This document shows, piece after piece, positions 54,446 through 63,465 of a stretch of 64,000 bases of DNA. Position 1 is the stretch's first letter. Each line of letters starts with the position of its first letter. A model generated the notes under the pieces. The model ran no database searches. It saw nothing but the letters and a program-made list of their open reading frames with translations, and had not been told where the DNA came from. This DNA is from Symmachiella macrocystis (GTDB lineage: Bacteria > Planctomycetota > Planctomycetia > Planctomycetales > Planctomycetaceae). The stretch covers positions 2,763,490 to 2,827,489 of the forward strand of contig NZ_SJPP01000001.1 of NCBI RefSeq assembly GCF_007860075.1. The letters are read 5' to 3'. The translations under genes were made by a program, and so were the position numbers.

Positions 54446-55090
54446 ATGTTGAATCAAGGCATACAACTTTATCTGGCAGTCGCGGTTTCAGTGGGTGGGT
54501 TGGCGTTGTGGTGGTCACTGCAAAGCCCGCAACGGCAGCGACCGCAGTTCACGACGATGGACACCATCATTGAACGAGAGCGAGCCGAACTCGCTCAACC
54601 CGCCGTGATTAATAACCCCACCCGGGATGTCGAACGACAGTTGCGCCGCGCTGCAGCCCCGCAGGCAGCTGCTCGGCAAGCTCGGGTTCCGCATACGCGG
54701 GTTCCGCAAGCGATGGTCCCGCACACAGCAGTGCCTCAAGCCGCGGCCGGGCAGCCGGTGGATGTTACCGATGCGACATTCTCGTCGGTGGTGCTCGACA
54801 ACGATCTGCCGGTGCTGGTCGATTTTGGAGCGGACTGGTGCGGAGCGTGTCGGATGATCGAACCGGTGATCCATGAACTAGCGGGTGAACTGGGCGGTCA
54901 AGCGGTGGTGGCACAGGTGGATGTGGATGACAATCCGCAAATCGCGGCCCGCTACGGCATTAAAGCCCTGCCGACGTTGATGGTCTTCAAGGACGGACAG
55001 CCGGTCGAAAAGGTTGTCGGAGCGGCCCGCAAAGCGGAGTTGCGTGCGAGAGTCGATTCTCACACTGGACCGAGCAAGACGTTGCTGTAA
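54446..55090 (+). CDS. Membrane-anchored thioredoxin
   Basis: The 214-residue protein starts at ATG 54446, with AAGGAGA well placed upstream. One N-terminal helix (LYLAVAVSVGGLALWWSL) anchors it. A linker (about 30-105) has short near-repeats, VPHTRVPQ and VPHTAVPQ. The C-terminal thioredoxin domain has LVDFGADWCGACRMIEP (active site Cys132-Gly-Ala-Cys135), VDVDDNPQIAARYGIKALPT with the cis-Pro, and FKDGQPVEKVVGA. It would reduce or relay electrons to envelope partners. The next gene, a metalloprotease, starts 168 nt downstream and may be unrelated. Confidence 0.92.
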   Translation: MLNQGIQLYLAVAVSVGGLALWWSLQSPQRQRPQFTTMDTIIERERAELAQPAVINNPTRDVERQLRRAAAPQAAARQARVPHTRVPQAMVPHTAVPQAAAGQPVDVTDATFSSVVLDNDLPVLVDFGADWCGACRMIEPVIHELAGELGGQAVVAQVDVDDNPQIAARYGIKALPTLMVFKDGQPVEKVVGAARKAELRARVDSHTGPSKTLL

Positions 55091-55258
55091 CGCAGTAATA
55101 AGCAAGTCAAAGAATCATTGTTGCGAGCACCTTTGATGTGCAACGACTTTTGGACCCGGTTCCGTGTGAGCCGGGTTCAAGAGTCCCTGATACAGACAAT
55201 CCGGCCGAACAGCCGGTTTCCCACAATATATCCCTCAGCGAGTCGAAGAGGAGCAGTC

Positions 55259-57898
55259 ATGCAATTCACAAGTTTCGCCAAGCGTGCCATCGTCGCGATC
55301 GCAATCGCACCGATGGCACTTTGGGCTCCTGCCGCTTTTGCCGGCGGAGAGAACGCAGCGAAAGCCGCCGATACAGCCGGCAAACCGTCCTACGAAAAGA
55401 TCCTCAAAGGGGCGACGGCCATTGAAGGGGTCGTACCGCTTTACCGCAAAGGCAGCAAACTTTATGCGGAAATGGGGCCTCAACAACTGGGGAGTGAATA
55501 CCTGGTGCTTACCTCGATCGCTCGGGGTATCGGCAAAACACCACTCTTGGGAGGCATGACCTGGGGATTCGATGACGACTGGGTGTGGAGCTTTAAGAAG
55601 GTCGATGACAGGATACAGATCGTCCGCCGTAATATTCGCTTTCGCGCAAATCACGGCAGCCCGGAATCGACAGCCGTTACCAATGCGTTTACCGATAGCG
55701 TGTTATTCAGCTTACCGGTGATTACCAAAGGCCCTCACGGCGGTGATTTGGTCGATATCACCAAGGTATTCATGTCGGATCTGCCCCAGATATCCCACGT
55801 ACTGCCGGGATTTTCGTTCGCAGCGGATCGTTCGCATTGGGCAGGGGTCAAGGGTTTCAAGAACAATATCGAGCTGGAAGTGGCAGCAACGTACGCCTCG
55901 AGCGGCCATGTGAAGATCGACACCGTGGCCGATACCCGCGGCGTGACGATTCACGTGCACTATTCCATCAGCCGGTTGACACCTTCGGATTATCGTCCGC
56001 GGTTGGCCGATGATCGCGTGGGATATTTTGTGACAGCAGTCAAGGACTATTCGGACAATGACGGCGACGATCAATTCGTGCGTCTGATCAATCGTTGGAA
56101 TGTGCAAAAGGCCGATCCCTCGGTCAAGTTGTCGCCGGCGAAAAAGCCTATCGTCTTCTGGATCGAGAAAACCGTTCCGTACAAATACCGTCAGCCGATC
56201 CGCGAAGGGATTGCGGAGTGGAATAAGGCATTCGAAGCAGCCGGAATTCTCAACGCGATCGAAGTGCGTCAGCAGCCCGACGATGCCAGCTGGGATCCGG
56301 AAGATATCAATTACAACACCTTCCGCTGGATGACGGCCAATGCTGGTTTCGCGATGGGACCATCACGGATCAATCCGTACACCGGCGAGATTTTGGATGC
56401 CGATATTATTCTCGACGCCGACTTTGTCAAATCGTGGAGCAAGCAGATTGAAACGCTCACGCAAGAGGATGTGGCGGGGATGACTGGCGGAGCGCTGGAT
56501 ATTGAAACCTATCGGCGGCAGCAAGCAGAGAAATCCGCCGCTGAGCACGCACACCACTGCAGTAACTGTCAGGGAATGTCCCACCAGTTAGCATTGGTGC
56601 ACAGTGTACTGCCGCTGCATGCCGAGGGAGAGCGTTTAGAGGAACTGAAGGAGACGGCCGTCATGCAGGGACTGAAGGAGGTCGTGATGCATGAGGTCGG
56701 CCATACGCTGGGATTGCGGCACAACTTCAAGGCGAGCACGTTTCGCAGCTTGGAGGAACTGCAGAATCGTGAACTCACGAGCCAAACCGGTTTGGCCGCG
56801 TCGGTGATGGACTATCTGCCGACCAACATCGTGCCGGATAAAGATAAGCAAGGCGATTATTTCTCAACAACAATCGGCCCTTATGACATCTGGGCCATTC
56901 AATACGGTTACACCCCGCTACCGGGTGGGCCGCGCGGAGAAGTTCCGCTATTGCAGGCCATCGCCGCACGGAGCGGGGAGCCGGGTCTAATCTTCGCAAC
57001 AGACGAAGATACGCGGGGCATCGACCCCGATCCGGATGCGAATCGTTTCGATTTGGGAAATGACCTGATCGGTTATGCCCGCCAGCGGAGTGAGTTGGTG
57101 CGTCAATTGTTGCCCAAAGTCGTGGAGCGTGCGACGTCGGACGGAAAGGGTTATCAACGCGTGCGTCCCTCGCTGAATAATTTGTTATCGATTCAAGGAC
57201 AAGCCATGCATTTCGCGGCGCGTTATGTGGGGGGCGTTCGTATGAATCGTAGCCACCAGGGAGATGCCGGGGCTAAGAATCCGGCGGAGATTGTCACCCC
57301 CGCCCAACAGCGGGAGGCGCTGCAGCTGTTGGAGGACTCGGTCTTCAGCGACGCGGCTTATGAGATTCCGCCGGAGCTGTTCAATCACATGAGCCCGGCG
57401 CGGTGGTCGCACTGGGGGAGTGATGTCGCGGATCGTTCTGATTTTCCGGTGCACGAAACGATTGCCTTGTGGCAAAATCGAATCCTGGACCAGTTGCTGT
57501 CTTCGTTGACCTTGGATCGTGTGGCGGATAACGAGCTGAAAACGCCGGCCGATCAGGATGCGTTGACAGTCGCGGAATTGATTTCCCGGTTGACCCAATC
57601 GATCTTCAGTGAAGTCGATGCGATCCAACCTGGAGAATATACGGCTCGGAAACCAGCCATTAGCAGTCTTCGCCGCAACCTGCAGCGGAGTTATTTAAAG
57701 CGGGTGTCGCATTTGGTCTTACAACAACCGGGTGATGCGGCGGTTGTGGCCGCAGCACAAATCGGCGAACTGCGGCACTCGATCGACAACCTGTTGGCCG
57801 GCAAGATCGAATTGGATATTTATACCCGTTCCCATCTGCAGGACATTTCCCTTCGTATCGGAAAGATCCTGGATGCGGGGATTTCGAAGACAGCCTAG
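55259..57898 (+). CDS. Secreted zinc-dependent metalloprotease (DUF5117/DUF5118 type)
   Basis: The 879-residue protein has a signal peptide (AIVAIAIAPMALWAPAAFAG) and a region typical of DUF5118/DUF5117 (EGVVPLYRKGSKLYAEMGPQ; TSIARGIGKTPLLGG; HVHYSISRLTPSDYRPRLAD). The metzincin motif HEVGHTLGLRHNFKAS (about residue 478-) holds the full HEXXHXXGXXH. ASVMDYLPTNIV follows as the Met-turn. A cysteine pair in HHCSNCQGM (about 440) is unusual and could bind metal. The C-terminal DUF4953-like part runs to the end. AGGAG precedes ATG 55259. It is probably periplasmic or extracellular; the substrate is unknown. Confidence 0.9.
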   Translation: MQFTSFAKRAIVAIAIAPMALWAPAAFAGGENAAKAADTAGKPSYEKILKGATAIEGVVPLYRKGSKLYAEMGPQQLGSEYLVLTSIARGIGKTPLLGGMTWGFDDDWVWSFKKVDDRIQIVRRNIRFRANHGSPESTAVTNAFTDSVLFSLPVITKGPHGGDLVDITKVFMSDLPQISHVLPGFSFAADRSHWAGVKGFKNNIELEVAATYASSGHVKIDTVADTRGVTIHVHYSISRLTPSDYRPRLADDRVGYFVTAVKDYSDNDGDDQFVRLINRWNVQKADPSVKLSPAKKPIVFWIEKTVPYKYRQPIREGIAEWNKAFEAAGILNAIEVRQQPDDASWDPEDINYNTFRWMTANAGFAMGPSRINPYTGEILDADIILDADFVKSWSKQIETLTQEDVAGMTGGALDIETYRRQQAEKSAAEHAHHCSNCQGMSHQLALVHSVLPLHAEGERLEELKETAVMQGLKEVVMHEVGHTLGLRHNFKASTFRSLEELQNRELTSQTGLAASVMDYLPTNIVPDKDKQGDYFSTTIGPYDIWAIQYGYTPLPGGPRGEVPLLQAIAARSGEPGLIFATDEDTRGIDPDPDANRFDLGNDLIGYARQRSELVRQLLPKVVERATSDGKGYQRVRPSLNNLLSIQGQAMHFAARYVGGVRMNRSHQGDAGAKNPAEIVTPAQQREALQLLEDSVFSDAAYEIPPELFNHMSPARWSHWGSDVADRSDFPVHETIALWQNRILDQLLSSLTLDRVADNELKTPADQDALTVAELISRLTQSIFSEVDAIQPGEYTARKPAISSLRRNLQRSYLKRVSHLVLQQPGDAAVVAAAQIGELRHSIDNLLAGKIELDIYTRSHLQDISLRIGKILDAGISKTA

Positions 57899-58225
57899 CG
57901 ATTGATTATTCGACGTTCACTTGTGCGTCCTTGTAGCCCGACGGACCGGTCGGCGATCCAATGGGGATCGTACGACCGGCCGTTCGCGCTGCCGGTGGCG
58001 GCGATTTAATAGGTAGTGTTGGTTAGTCCTTGTAGGGCAGGCTCCCGCCTGCCGCCATGAGTAAGAAGCCGCAGCGTCTCACTGCTTTATCCGAGGCAAA
58101 CACAACACATCAACTTGGCGGTGTCATGGGTATCGGTTGGCTCCTTCCCAAAACGGAGTGGGTCACGTAGCATTGGCGCAAGAGAGGGCAATGAAGATTG
58201 GGATGTGGAACCGCGGAAAATAGTC
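57899..58225. other. Intergenic region with a REP-like hairpin
   Basis: No gene was found. GGCAGGC-TCCC-GCCTGCC (58036-58053) is a perfect 7-bp stem with a 4-nt loop, preceded by CTTGTAG. A GGACCGGTCGGCGATCC region (about 57942-57958) is GC-rich too. The promoter of the histidine kinase is expected on the right side. Confidence 0.5.
58036..58053. repeat. REP-like hairpin
   Basis: GGCAGGC (58036-58042) and GCCTGCC (58047-58053) are exact reverse complements. Such short GC-rich palindromes are dispersed in planctomycete intergenic DNA. No T-run follows, so it is not a standard terminator. Confidence 0.55.
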
Positions 58226-59683
58226 ATGAAGCTTGCATCGAAAATCATGCTGTTGTTTTTAGTGGCCGTGGTGGCCATCACGGGGTTATTTAGTTACCTC
58301 ACGATTCAGCAGGACACGACAGATTTTACTGAGGATCATGCACAGAAAGCCGCAAATCTTGTCGAATCGATGAAACCTCACCTGCTCGACGCTTGGAACG
58401 AGGGTGGCCATGATGAGGTGGATCATGTCGTGCGGATCTCCACCAGAGAGGTTCGACAAACGATCGTGCGGTACTTTCGTTTGGACGATAATGCACCGGG
58501 CGAAACGCCGGCAACGCTGGCGTATGTGCGGCAGAATCAGTCCGTGACTGAATCGATCACCGACAGCAATGGCATAAACTGGGTGCATACGATCTTTCCA
58601 TTCGATATTGATGGAAAAACCCGTGGGGAAATCGACGTTTCGGAACCCACCGAGCCGGTCGAAGAACGAATGCGGGAGACGATCACCAATTCGGTGCTTT
58701 CGGTGTTGTCGGTTGCGGCGATCTGCGGCGCGATTTTGATCTTTGGTGGCGTGCGCATGATTGGACGGCCGCTGACTCAATTGGTGGAAAAGACCAAACG
58801 CGTCGGCCAAGGCGACTTTTCTGAACCGCTGCACCTAAATCGCAAAGACGAATTGGGCCAATTGGCGCTAGCGCTCAACGAGATGTGCGATCAATTGGCC
58901 GGGCAACGGGAGACCATCCAAGCTGAGACCGCTTCCCGCATCGAGACCGAGCACCAATTGCGGCATGCGGATCGCCTGAAGACCGTCGGCCGTTTGGCGG
59001 CGGGGATTGCGCATGAAATGGGAACTCCGCTCAATGTCGTCTCCGGCCGCGCCGGATTGATTGCCGGCGGAAAACTGAACGACGAAGAAATTCAAAAAAG
59101 CGCGGTCGTGATCAAAACCGAAGCGGACCGCATTGCTAAGATTATCCGCGAATTGCTGGATTTCGCGCGGCGCTCGACACCGCAGCGCGAAGCGGTCGAT
59201 CTGCGGCAAGTGGTCGATCACGCGGTGGACCTGCTGCGGGCCTTTGCCGACAAAGCCCATGTGACCCTCGATGTGGAATCAGACGGCGATGCTTTTCCCG
59301 CCCACGTCGACGCAGGGCAAATCCAACAGGTGATCACAAATCTGGTCATGAACGCGGTCCAATCGATGGACGATGCCGGACGAGTCGAATTGCGGTTAAC
59401 AGCCATAAATGCGCAGCCGCCGGAGGATGTGAATCTGACGGCGGGAGAGTATTATCAGATCGATGTGACGGACAACGGTTCCGGAATTCCGGAAGAACGT
59501 TTGCACGACATCTTCGAACCGTTTTTTACCACGAAGGATGTCGGAGCGGGGACGGGGTTGGGATTGTCGATTTCGTACGGCATTGTGCAAGAGCATGGCG
59601 GGTGGATTTCGGTAACGAGTGAAGTCGGGCAGGGTAGTTGTTTCTCCGTGTATCTCCCGAAATCGGCACCGGCGGAATCCTAA
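58226..59683 (+). CDS. Sensor histidine kinase
   Basis: The 485-residue protein has helix 1 (IMLLFLVAVVAITGLFSYL), a periplasmic sensor of about 125 residues (DHAQKAANLVESMKPHLLDA onward), helix 2 (SVLSVLSVAAICGAILIFGG) and a HAMP domain (RPLTQLVEKTKRVGQGDF). The HisKA H-box is AAGIAHEMGTPLNVVSG, with the phosphoacceptor His near residue 263. The ATPase boxes are NLVMNAVQSM (N), VTDNGSGIPEERLHDIFEPF (G1/F) and GAGTGLGLSISYG (G2). It pairs with the sigma-54 response regulator 49 nt downstream. ATG 58226 was chosen so that the membrane helix follows at once; a longer upstream frame looks non-coding. Confidence 0.94.
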   Translation: MKLASKIMLLFLVAVVAITGLFSYLTIQQDTTDFTEDHAQKAANLVESMKPHLLDAWNEGGHDEVDHVVRISTREVRQTIVRYFRLDDNAPGETPATLAYVRQNQSVTESITDSNGINWVHTIFPFDIDGKTRGEIDVSEPTEPVEERMRETITNSVLSVLSVAAICGAILIFGGVRMIGRPLTQLVEKTKRVGQGDFSEPLHLNRKDELGQLALALNEMCDQLAGQRETIQAETASRIETEHQLRHADRLKTVGRLAAGIAHEMGTPLNVVSGRAGLIAGGKLNDEEIQKSAVVIKTEADRIAKIIRELLDFARRSTPQREAVDLRQVVDHAVDLLRAFADKAHVTLDVESDGDAFPAHVDAGQIQQVITNLVMNAVQSMDDAGRVELRLTAINAQPPEDVNLTAGEYYQIDVTDNGSGIPEERLHDIFEPFFTTKDVGAGTGLGLSISYGIVQEHGGWISVTSEVGQGSCFSVYLPKSAPAES

Positions 59684-59732
59684 GTTTTTCTAAAACCAGT
59701 TGGAAGTAGTCAGTCAGGTTATGGGAACCGAC

Positions 59733-61097
59733 ATGAACGGCAAAGTTTTAGTGGTTGATGACGAACAAAGCATGTGCGAATTGATCGACACCGATCTGCG
59801 CTTGCGGGGCATGGAATCCTCGTGGTGCACCAGCGCGAATGATGCGCTGCGCACCGTGCAGGAGCAGGAATTCGACGTCGTGCTCACTGACGTGCGGATG
59901 CCGGGCACCGATGGTTTGCAACTTTGCCGACAAATCACCGACAACCGCCCCGACATCCCGGTCGTCGTGATGACTGCATTTGGCAGCCTCGAGACAGCGG
60001 TGGCTGCGATTCGCGCCGGGGCCTATGACTTTGTCACCAAGCCCATTGAAATGGACCTGTTGGCACTGACGATCGAGCGGGCCTGCAAGCACAGCCGGTT
60101 ACAACAGCAGGTGCAAGTCCTCAGCGAGGCTGTGCAGCGAACCGGGCGGTTTGGCGAGATGCTGGGCGATAGCCAGGTGATGCACGGTTTGTACGATCAA
60201 CTGGCGCGGATTGCTGATTCTGAGGCTTCGGTGCTGATTACCGGCGAAAGCGGCACCGGTAAGGAGTTGGTGGCACGCTCGATTCATCAAAAAAGTCGCC
60301 GCGTGGAGAAGCCATTTGTCGCTGTGAACTGTGCAGCCTTATCGGAAACCTTGCTGGAAAGCGAGTTGTTCGGACACTCCAAAGGCGCATTCACCGATGC
60401 ACGGACCGAGCGCAAAGGGCTGTTTCTGGAAGCAGAAGGCGGCACGTTGCTGCTAGACGAAATGGGCGAAATGCCGATGGCTATGCAGGTAAAGTTGCTG
60501 CGAGCACTGGAGGAAAATCGCGTACGTCCCGTCGGCAGTGACAAGGAAATTCCGTTTGATGTCCGCATCCTCACCGCCACAAACCGTGATCTCGAATCAG
60601 CAGTCGAGGAGAATCGGTTTCGCGAGGATCTGTACTACCGCATCAATGTGATCCAAGTCGAGTTACCGCCGCTACGGTCACGGGGCATGGATGTGTTGTT
60701 GTTATCGCAACACTACGTCGAGCAATTTGCCGAACGTGCAAAAAAGGAAATCGTGGGGATTTCGGAACAGGCTGCCGAAAAACTACTGAGCTATTCCTGG
60801 CCGGGCAATATCCGCGAACTGCGAAACATTATGGAGCGGGCGGTCGCCTTAACGCGGTTCGATAAAATTGCTGTGGAGGACTTGCCGGAGAAAATCCGCA
60901 ACTACCAGTCCTCGCAAGTCTTCATAGGCGGTTCCGATCCGACGGAGTTGGTCTCGATGGAGGAAGTCGAGCGCCGCTATATCCTGCACGTGCTGGAGAC
61001 CGTCGACCAGAACAAAACGCTCGCTGCTCGCGTACTGGGACTGGATCGCAAGACCTTGTATCGCAAGCTGAAGCAATACGGCGTCGACAACGACTAA
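59733..61097 (+). CDS. NtrC-family sigma-54-dependent response regulator
   Basis: The 454-residue protein has a receiver (VLVVDDEQ, phosphoacceptor Asp53 in LTDVRMPG, Thr in VVMTAFGS and Lys in FVTKPIE). A sigma-54 AAA domain follows (Walker A GESGTGKE, sigma-contact loop ESELFGHSKGAFTDA, Walker B GTLLLDEMGE, and arginine finger region RFREDLYYRINV). A C-terminal Fis-type helix-turn-helix ends it (KTLAARVLGLDRKTLYRKLK). It activates sigma-54 promoters after phosphorylation by the upstream kinase. ATG 59733 was preferred, with GGGA 6 nt upstream; starts at 59721 and 59700 are possible. Target genes are not evident. Confidence 0.95.
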   Translation: MNGKVLVVDDEQSMCELIDTDLRLRGMESSWCTSANDALRTVQEQEFDVVLTDVRMPGTDGLQLCRQITDNRPDIPVVVMTAFGSLETAVAAIRAGAYDFVTKPIEMDLLALTIERACKHSRLQQQVQVLSEAVQRTGRFGEMLGDSQVMHGLYDQLARIADSEASVLITGESGTGKELVARSIHQKSRRVEKPFVAVNCAALSETLLESELFGHSKGAFTDARTERKGLFLEAEGGTLLLDEMGEMPMAMQVKLLRALEENRVRPVGSDKEIPFDVRILTATNRDLESAVEENRFREDLYYRINVIQVELPPLRSRGMDVLLLSQHYVEQFAERAKKEIVGISEQAAEKLLSYSWPGNIRELRNIMERAVALTRFDKIAVEDLPEKIRNYQSSQVFIGGSDPTELVSMEEVERRYILHVLETVDQNKTLAARVLGLDRKTLYRKLKQYGVDND

Positions 61098-61490
61098 TGC
61101 CGTTGCCACCAGCGTCGTAGGTCCGGCTGTGCCGGACGAATGTGGGAGCGCTTGGAGCAAAGGCAAGACCATGCTCAGAGAGTATTCGCCAGCCGGCTAC
61201 GGCCGGTAAAACCGGCCCTACGTTTCTCATGAGACTCAGTGGCTGCCGCTCTCTTTGCTTCCTCCCATCCTCCCGCTCAATCATCGATGCGCTTGGGGCG
61301 AACTTCCCCCGTGGGGCATTCTGCCCCATTCGGAAACACGTGTTTTCAGCGGTTTTTCAGGGAATTTACGTTCGTTTTCGCATTGGCACGCACTTTGCTT
61401 TTGTCATCACCGGAGCACGAAACCTAATCCTTTCCCATCGGCACCGCCTCGCTCCAAGGCGGTGTCTGAAACTCCGCGAGGAATGATGAC
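61098..61490. other. Intergenic region with several hairpins
   Basis: This spacer between the response regulator and moxR has no gene. It holds a REP-like pair (61116-61220) and a 7-bp hairpin, TGGGGCA-TTC-TGCCCCA (61312-61328). The right end has AGGAA as the ribosome-binding site of moxR. Confidence 0.5.
61116..61220. repeat. REP-like inverted pair
   Basis: GTCCGGC-TGT-GCCGGAC (61121-61137) and GGCCGGT-AAA-ACCGGCC (61201-61217) are two perfect 7-bp hairpins. The outer flanks GTAGG...CGAAT and ATTCG...CCCTAC are also inverted, so the two hairpins form one paired unit of opposite orientation, like a BIME. It may end transcription of the upstream operon. Confidence 0.6.
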
Positions 61491-62504
61491 ATGGCGACTG
61501 TGACCGATTCAAAAACTCATGCTCAAATCAACGAATTGACCGAAGAGGCCAAAATTCGTAGCGAACCGTTTCAGCGTCTGTTGGACGAAGTCGGTCGCGT
61601 GATTGTCGGGCAAAAACAATTAATGCACCGCATGTTGATCGGCTTGCTTGGCAACGGCCACTTGTTGATCGAAGGCGTACCCGGATTGGCAAAGACCACA
61701 GCTGTGGCGACGTTGGCCAAAGGAATCTCCACCGGCTTCCAACGTCTACAGTTTACCCCGGACCTGTTGCCGGCCGACTTGTTGGGAACGTTGATCTATC
61801 AACCCCAGGATCAAAAATTCGTCATTCAAAAAGGACCGATCTTCTCGAACCTGATTTTGGCTGACGAAATCAACCGTGCTCCCGCCAAGGTGCAAAGTGC
61901 CTTGTTGGAAGCGATGCAAGAACGACAAGTCACAATCGGATCCGAAACGTTTCTGTTGGATGAGCCGTTTCTCGTCATGGCGACACAAAACCCTGTTGAG
62001 CAGGAAGGAACTTATCCGCTTCCCGAAGCACAGATGGATCGTTTCATGCTCAAGGTTGTGGTGGATTATCCCAGCCGTAATGAGGAACTGGAAATCCTCT
62101 CGCGGATGTCGAAGACCAAGAATTCGATGGAGATTTGTGCGGTAACCTCACCGGCAGAAATCGCCCAGGCGCGTGAGTTGGTCGACGAGATCTATGTCGA
62201 TAGCAAAGTCCAAGAGTACGTTGTCGATTTGGTGATGGCGACCCGGAATCCGAGTGAATACGGATTGCCGATCAACGAGTTGATCCAGTATGGCGGTTCG
62301 CCGCGGGCAACGATCAATTTGACGCTGGCCGGCAAAGCGAATGCCTTCCTGCATGGTCGCGGATATGTAACTCCGCAGGACATTAAGGACATTGCCTTGG
62401 ATGTTCTTCGGCACCGCGTGGTCATCTCTTACGAGGCCGAAGCGGAAGACAAGACGTCGGATGACATCGTCCGGGCGATTATCGAACACATCCCTGTTCC
62501 TTAA
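61491..62504 (+). CDS. moxR: MoxR-family AAA ATPase
   Basis: The 337-residue cytoplasmic ATPase has LLGNGHLLIEGVPGLAKT (Walker A), LILADEINRAPAKVQSALLE (Walker B and beyond), VMATQNPVEQEGTYPLPEAQ (sensor 1 region) and GYGSP-like GGSPRATINLTLAGKANAFL (sensor 2 Arg). MoxR ATPases act as chaperones or activators of VWA-domain and DUF58 partners. The DUF58 gene follows after 85 nt in the same direction, the standard arrangement. ATG 61491 has GAGGAA about 9 nt upstream. Confidence 0.95.
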   Translation: MATVTDSKTHAQINELTEEAKIRSEPFQRLLDEVGRVIVGQKQLMHRMLIGLLGNGHLLIEGVPGLAKTTAVATLAKGISTGFQRLQFTPDLLPADLLGTLIYQPQDQKFVIQKGPIFSNLILADEINRAPAKVQSALLEAMQERQVTIGSETFLLDEPFLVMATQNPVEQEGTYPLPEAQMDRFMLKVVVDYPSRNEELEILSRMSKTKNSMEICAVTSPAEIAQARELVDEIYVDSKVQEYVVDLVMATRNPSEYGLPINELIQYGGSPRATINLTLAGKANAFLHGRGYVTPQDIKDIALDVLRHRVVISYEAEAEDKTSDDIVRAIIEHIPVP

Positions 62505-62589
62505 TCCAAGGTGCGTGGGGTCCGCACGGCGGGCCCTGCAGGTTGTGTTCTAGTTTTATCGTGGCCAACGAAAGTGAGGTCTGAATTCG

Positions 62590-63465
62590 ATGATTCCCCT
62601 GGAATTATTAAACAAACTGCGCCGCATCAAGATTCGCACGTCGCATTTGGCGGACGACATGTTGAGCGGCCAATATCATACGGCCTTCAAAGGCCGCGGC
62701 GTTGAGTTTGAGGAGGTGCGTCCCTACCACGTTGGCGACGACGTACGGAGCATCGACTGGAACGTGACGGCCCGCTACGGCGAGCCGTACGTCAAACTGT
62801 TCCGCGAGGAACGTGAGTTGACGGTCATGTTGTTGGTCGACCTCAGTCCCTCACAAGGCCTGGGGACGCACTATCAGACGAAGCGGGAATTGGTGACGGA
62901 GTTGGGAGCAACGCTCGCATTCTCCGCCATCAAAAACAATGACAAGGTCGGCTTGAATCTATTCACCGACGGCATCGAAAAGGTGGTGCCGCCGGGGAAA
63001 GGTTCGCGTCACGTGATGCGGCTGATTCTGGAATTGATGTACTGCAACCCCATGGGCAGCGGCACGGATATTAAAGCCGCGTTGGAGCACCTCAATCGCA
63101 CGGTCAAACGGCGTTCGATCGTGTTTCTGGTGAGCGACTTCCAAGACGACAGTTACGAAAAAACCTTGCGGATCGCGACGCGGAAACACGATGTGATTCC
63201 GGTTGTTGTGGGCGACCAACGCGAGTTGGAAATCCCCAACGTCGGGTTGGTCGAACTTCGAGATGCAGAGAGCGGCCAGATTGTCACGTTGGATACGAGT
63301 AGCCGCCGACATCGCGCGTTGTATGCCGAGCATGCCAAGCGGGTCGGTGAAAAGCGGGACGCACTGTTCACGAAACTGAAAATGGACCCGATTCACATTC
63401 AAACCGGCGACGACTTCGTCGATCCACTTCGAAAATTCTTTCACAAACGGGAGGCTCGGCGATGA
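62590..63465 (+). CDS. DUF58 domain protein
   Basis: The 291-residue protein has the DUF58 hallmark GRGVEFEEVRPYHVGDDVRS followed by IDWNVTARYGEPYVKLF. A von Willebrand A-like fold follows, with VMLLVDLSPSQGLG (a DxSxS variant) and SIVFLVSDFQDDSYE. It has no membrane segment. DUF58 proteins are partners of MoxR ATPases in bat-type operons, and the next gene (BatD-like) overlaps its stop by 4 nt. ATG 62590 is the start; no strong Shine-Dalgarno sequence is visible. Confidence 0.93.
   Translation: MIPLELLNKLRRIKIRTSHLADDMLSGQYHTAFKGRGVEFEEVRPYHVGDDVRSIDWNVTARYGEPYVKLFREERELTVMLLVDLSPSQGLGTHYQTKRELVTELGATLAFSAIKNNDKVGLNLFTDGIEKVVPPGKGSRHVMRLILELMYCNPMGSGTDIKAALEHLNRTVKRRSIVFLVSDFQDDSYEKTLRIATRKHDVIPVVVGDQRELEIPNVGLVELRDAESGQIVTLDTSSRRHRALYAEHAKRVGEKRDALFTKLKMDPIHIQTGDDFVDPLRKFFHKREARR

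Noticed and set aside
55160..55195. GGGTTCAAGAGTCCC resembling a tRNA T-arm
   Set aside because: Stem pairing is wrong and no cloverleaf can be built around it.
55200..55222. CCGGC...GCCGG hairpin followed by TTT after the thioredoxin gene
   Set aside because: Short stem and short T-run at the edge of the next gene's leader; too weak to call a terminator.
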